This document shows, one piece after another, positions 60,864 to 64,000 of a DNA stretch of 64,000 nucleotides. Both the position numbers and the translations under genes were made by a program. A model generated the notes under the pieces. That model was not told where the DNA came from. It was given only the letters and a program-made list of their open reading frames with translations, and made no database searches. The DNA comes from Leptolyngbya sp. Cla-17. Lineage in GTDB: Bacteria > Cyanobacteriota > Cyanobacteriia > Leptolyngbyales > Leptolyngbyaceae. Where the stretch lies: NCBI RefSeq assembly GCF_016807185.1, contig NZ_JAEVYN010000002.1, positions 552,528 to 616,527 of the forward strand, written 5' to 3'. Within the stretch, counting starts at the first letter, position 1. Every line of letters begins with the position of its first letter.

Positions 60864-62017
60864 TACCAATTTAAATGGTTTCAATGACAGATAGTGCATT
60901 GAGGATAAAGGGGTAGCCCGTGAGAGAAGCAATCACTTGAGGGGTTAACTGGGATAAGAGTTGATCTACTCTGGATTGCAGTTGGTCAAGCGTTTTGAAC
61001 GAAACCCACTTGAGATCCGCCTTGAGATATTCCCATAGCCTCTCAATTGGATTTAACTCCGGACAGTAAGGCGGTTGGAACACCAGGATAATGTTCTGTG
61101 GCACAATCAACGCTTTGCCTTTGTGGAACCGTCCGTTATCCACTTGCAGGATATTGAGACTATCGGGGTAAGCCTTGGAGAACTCATCCAAGAAGCATTG
61201 GTAGCACTCGGTATCGACATGGGAGAACTGCCAGAAAAAGGATTCTCCGGTGGCAGGTTCCACAGCGCCATAGAGCCAGAATGCTTTGAACACCCGTTGC
61301 CATGAGCCAATGGGTTTCACTCCAAAGGCTGTAATCAAACGCCCGATAATGGTATGCAGCCCAAAGCGGCTCTCATCCCCAGCAAAATAGCGAATAGGTC
61401 GTTTATCCTGGCGCACTTGCCGAGCGTATTGGCTCAACAAATCGAGGTCGTCTGCAAGGTTTGCTTAAATGCCTCTCGTTGTGCTCGGTTCTGCTTGAGG
61501 TTGTTGGGGACGAGCCACTTTTAGCTTGGCTTTGAGCCGATAACGGGTCATCTGGTAGACCGCATGATACTGGGCTTCTATTCCTAAACTCTCCAAGAGC
61601 CACTGCTGCACCTCCCCATAGCTGTCAAACCCATTGTCCGGTTCCTGCAATCGCTTTGCTAAGGCAACTTCTGCCCACATTGGAATCATCCGGTTGCCTC
61701 CTCCTGGCGTTGGCTTGACCACCAGCAATGCCTCTAATCCTTGTGCTCGATACAGCGCTAACCACTTTTGCACCGTGCCTCGATGCCTGCCAATTGCAAC
61801 CGCGATCTGGCTGATGCTCGGTGCTTGCGCTCGTTTGAGCCAGTACAACACTTGCAATCGTTCTTTAACTATCGGCTGTTCAACCGTTCGCAAGCGGGTG
61901 CCTAACTCCTCGAGACTTTCTTTAATTACGATTGCGCTGACACCAGCCATGATTAGACTCTCACCTCTACATTCCTCAGTTTATCTGATCTGTAACTACT
62001 CCAATTTAATTTGGTAT
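60864..62017 (-). mobile_element. Second IS630-family element, decayed
   Basis: The ends TACCAATTTAAATGG (low) and TACCAAATTAAATTGG (high, other strand) form imperfect inverted repeats with TA at the outer edge of each. The element is about 1150 bp, unlike in sequence to the one at 58976. Its transposase frame is broken, see the gene entry. Confidence 0.8.
60871..61950 (-). pseudogene. IS630-family transposase, frame-broken
   Basis: The N-terminal part (from 61950) has helix-turn-helix segments (SISQIAVAIGRHRGTVQKWL, GYEVQQW-type SYGEVQQWLLESLG). Its frame ends at a stop at 61465 after PSTTRGI. The catalytic part lies in the same frame further on (RYFAGDESRFGLHT, LNILQVDNGRFHKG, YCPELNPIERLWEYLK). 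The expected link (NNLKQNRAQREAFKQTLQTT) lies in another frame between about 61511 and 61447. This fits one extra C in a C-run near 61513 and one lost C near 61447. It is probably inactive. Confidence 0.75.
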
Positions 62018-62228
62018 AATAATGTGTTTGACAGAGACGCGATCGCAAAAAAATCTTCCCACTCTGCCACCATCGACTACCATCTACCAAGCCCTATTCG
62101 ATGACTCAGCATCGGGCTGCGAGGTTCTCACATTTCTTGCATCTGCATTTTATTTTTTGCATTTGCATTTGCAATAAGTAGAACAGGCGAACTAACATAT
62201 GGGTGGACTGATCTGGAGCTAGCTTGCC

Positions 62229-62780
62229 ATGAATATTTTTCAGCGTGTTTGGGGTTCGTTGGGGTTTGCAGAGCAATTTGAAGATGCCGACTATGACTAT
62301 GAGTACGGTGATGAAGAATATGCCCAAAATCCAACAATGATGCAAGAAGCGGCGACGCTTCCCCGTGAGCGTGCGATCGCTCCAGCGAATAACGTTATTG
62401 GTATGCCAAATCGGGCCTCTGGTATTTCTGAAGTTGTTATTTTGCAACCCCGTTCATTTGAAGAAATTCCTCAAGCCGTTAGGATTTTGCGAGAGCGGAA
62501 ATCCGTCATCCTAAATATGCTGCATATGGACCCAGAGCAAGCACAGCGCTCGGTTGATTTTGTAGCGGGGGGAGTGTTTGCGATCGATGGTCATCAAGAG
62601 CGCTTAGGCGAGAATATTTTTCTGTTCACTCCTAATGTCGTGCAAATTACAGCTCAAGGTTCTGCCCAACCTTCTTTCAATCCGGCGATGCCTGTAGAAC
62701 CAGCTCAGCCGTCAATGTTACACACCATGTCTTCCATCGCGCCGACCATTGCAATTTCCGATAGTCAATTTCGGATGTAG
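62229..62780 (+). CDS. sepF: Cell-division protein SepF (Cdv2)
   Basis: This 183-residue protein has an N-terminal amphipathic start (MNIFQRVWGSLGF), an acidic linker (DADYDYEYGDEEY), then the SepF core: ISEVVILQPRSFEEIPQAVR, LNMLHMDPEQAQRSVDFVAGG and FAIDGHQERLGENIFLFTP. SepF polymerises and ties FtsZ filaments to the membrane. In cyanobacteria it replaces FtsA-type tethering. The C-terminal tail is Pro/Met-rich. Confidence 0.93.
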   Translation: MNIFQRVWGSLGFAEQFEDADYDYEYGDEEYAQNPTMMQEAATLPRERAIAPANNVIGMPNRASGISEVVILQPRSFEEIPQAVRILRERKSVILNMLHMDPEQAQRSVDFVAGGVFAIDGHQERLGENIFLFTPNVVQITAQGSAQPSFNPAMPVEPAQPSMLHTMSSIAPTIAISDSQFRM

Positions 62781-62789
62781 CAAGGCGAC

Positions 62790-63431
62790 CTAAATTAAAT
62801 ATTTAGCCATCCGATGAATGCCACCGGATCGAGTAAATTGCTCAAAGCGATCGGTCGTTTTACTAAGAGTAATGCAATAACCATTGCGCTCAAAAAATCT
62901 ACGCCCACAACTATTTATATAAGTAATATCTAGACAAATTGCTTGGCAGTCGGCAGCTTGCGCTTGTGCCTCGACTTGAGCTAACAGGTAGGTGCCTAAT
63001 CCCTGGTTGCGAAATTCTGGCAGGATGCCCACTCCTAGCAGGTAATAGTCTTCTGAAGAAATATCTTGCTTAATGCGATTAAAATCGGCAACATTGATCA
63101 AAATTCTTGGCAGTTTTCTCAGTGGGGTAATGCGTGCCATCACTCCATGCACTTTTTCATCCGCTTGCCGCTTGATCACTGCGGGATAGCCAATCATCAG
63201 CCCTACAGGCTGTCCTTGAATTTCGATAACGCAGGTATGCTCATAGCTAAATGCATGGCCCGGATAGACAAACGCCTGCTGCAAAACATCTTGAGCTTGT
63301 TCAGAAGTAGAAGCAAAAATGTAGCTGAATAAAGCAGGGCAAATTGAAAAAAGAAGCGGGGCTGCCCAGTTCCCATCGCCTGCGATCGCCCGACGCAGCG
63401 TTAAATTGCTAATTAAAGGCTGAAGCAGCAT
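62790..63431 (-). CDS. GNAT-family N-acetyltransferase
   Basis: This protein of about 213 residues begins MLLQPLISNLTLRRAIAGD. The acetyl-CoA-binding signature is YYLLGVGILPEFRNQGLGTYLL (Q/R-x-x-G-x-G/A type). It closes with ICLDITYINSCGRRFFERNGY. The substrate is unknown. The start at 63431 is chosen because a longer frame to 63665 would overlap the divergent gene at 63598. Confidence 0.78.
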   Translation of the reverse strand: MLLQPLISNLTLRRAIAGDGNWAAPLLFSICPALFSYIFASTSEQAQDVLQQAFVYPGHAFSYEHTCVIEIQGQPVGLMIGYPAVIKRQADEKVHGVMARITPLRKLPRILINVADFNRIKQDISSEDYYLLGVGILPEFRNQGLGTYLLAQVEAQAQAADCQAICLDITYINSCGRRFFERNGYCITLSKTTDRFEQFTRSGGIHRMAKYLI

Positions 63432-63597
63432 GAATTTCACGCCTACAGTGAACTCTCTTAAGTCTATAGGGTTTGTCTCCTCAAATGGCATTGCATAAGC
63501 CGTAGAAAAAAACTGCTTGATTTTTGGATTTTTTAAGATGAGAAACCCCTTATTTAAGGCATTATGGGTGGGTAGCGCCGTTACTTCACAGTTTGAA

Positions 63598-64000
63598 ATG
63601 TCGCTAGAATACATTGTTCGAGAAAGCCCTAAAGCAAAACATGTTTCCTTGAAGATGTCTATCACGGGAAACTTAGAGGTGATTATTCCTAAAGGGTTTG
63701 ATCAAAAGCGCATTCCTGAGATCTTAGAGAAAAAACAAAGCTGGATTGAACGGGTTACACGTCGCATGGTGACTCAGCAAGCCTTAGCAGGCGTTGATGT
63801 GGTAGCTGATCGCCCAGAACGAATTACACTTCAGGCGATCGCTGAAAACTGGCACGTTGAGTATTCTGCCAATCAGAAACCGGGTATTCGAGCAAAAGAA
63901 TATTCTGGCTACCGCTTAGTTTTACAGGGCGACATGGTCAACGCAGATGATTGCAAGACTATTTTGCAGCGCTGGATCGCTCACAAAGCCCGCGTCCATT
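63598..64000 (+). CDS. YgjP-type M48-like metallopeptidase, 5' part
   Basis: This frame runs off the window end. The first 134 residues (SLEYIVRESPKAKHVSLKMS, LEVIIPKGFDQKRIPEILEKK, WIERVTRRM) match the N-terminal region of the DUF45/YgjP family, whose HExxH zinc site lies further downstream. The ATG at 63598 lies 167 bp from the divergent acetyltransferase start. Confidence 0.75.
   Translation, partial: MSLEYIVRESPKAKHVSLKMSITGNLEVIIPKGFDQKRIPEILEKKQSWIERVTRRMVTQQALAGVDVVADRPERITLQAIAENWHVEYSANQKPGIRAKEYSGYRLVLQGDMVNADDCKTILQRWIAHKARVH

Noticed and set aside
62106..62447. Minus-strand frames over the sepF start
   Set aside because: They lie opposite a clear SepF protein and include repetitive TTGCATTTGCA sequence; no support.
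1..64000. tRNA or rRNA genes
   Set aside because: I looked for cloverleaf-like stretches and conserved rRNA segments in the gaps and found none; a covariance search would settle tRNAs.

Overview
The window is cyanobacterial chromosome. The octamer GCGATCGC (HIP1) recurs throughout, and many genes are cyanobacterial families: a DUF3326 protein, a SepF/Cdv2-type division protein, a short three-domain S1 ribosomal protein, a Nif11-type leader peptide, a Mo-nitrogenase C-terminal-domain protein, a c-di-AMP riboswitch and Cache/HAMP histidine kinases. Genus cannot be fixed; a filamentous Leptolyngbya-like lineage is only a guess. No rRNA, tRNA or CRISPR array was seen.

Layout. 0-6 kb: a Roadblock-like protein, a glycogen-debranching-type glucosidase, MltA, and an unknown protein whose C-terminus resembles TIR-like/deoxyribosyltransferase folds. 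5.8-6.7 kb: an IS1-family element with an 8-bp target duplication. 6.8-8.8 kb: a small MITE and a histidine-kinase gene broken by two single-base deletions. 8.8-17.1 kb: a Mo-nitrogenase-C protein, TetR plus aminopeptidase P, an orphan sugar-ABC permease, a three-gene set of two related solute-binding proteins (one with a VWA domain) around a coiled-coil membrane protein, and a small tyrosine phosphatase. 17.5-25.4 kb: LpxA, a CPBP protease, a toxin-antitoxin pair with the toxin truncated by a stop codon, a large LRR-ROCO GTPase with ten 69-bp repeats, DUF3326 and a 2Fe-2S ferredoxin. 25.5-32.8 kb: FtsE, a WecG/TagA glycosyltransferase, a Ski2-like helicase, a riboswitch-controlled universal-stress protein and a malic enzyme with an ACT domain.

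33-38.3 kb may be a regulatory unit: a UrtA-like binding domain fused to PAS domains and a SpoIIE-type phosphatase, an SDR enzyme, and a STAS domain fused to a lipid-linked sugar-phosphate transferase. A phosphatase that could act on STAS proteins lies next to a STAS-tagged exopolysaccharide-priming enzyme. 38.4-43.8 kb: smc, a PRC-barrel protein and a SET-domain protein in one tight unit. 43.9-49.5 kb: an intact histidine kinase and a TRAP transporter whose binding protein and permeases are convergent. 49.8-57.9 kb: a Pro/Ala-rich membrane protein, S1 protein, bioB, an epimerase, rhomboid, S9 peptidase, a Nif11 leader, a small secreted protein and radC.

57.9-62.0 kb is an insertion-sequence pile-up: an ISAs1-family element landed on the radC stop codon and was itself split by an IS630-family element. 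A second, decayed IS630-family element follows a pentapeptide-repeat gene. The 6.8-kb MITE shares its inverted repeats with the first IS630 element. The window closes with sepF, a GNAT acetyltransferase and the start of a YgjP-type metallopeptidase.
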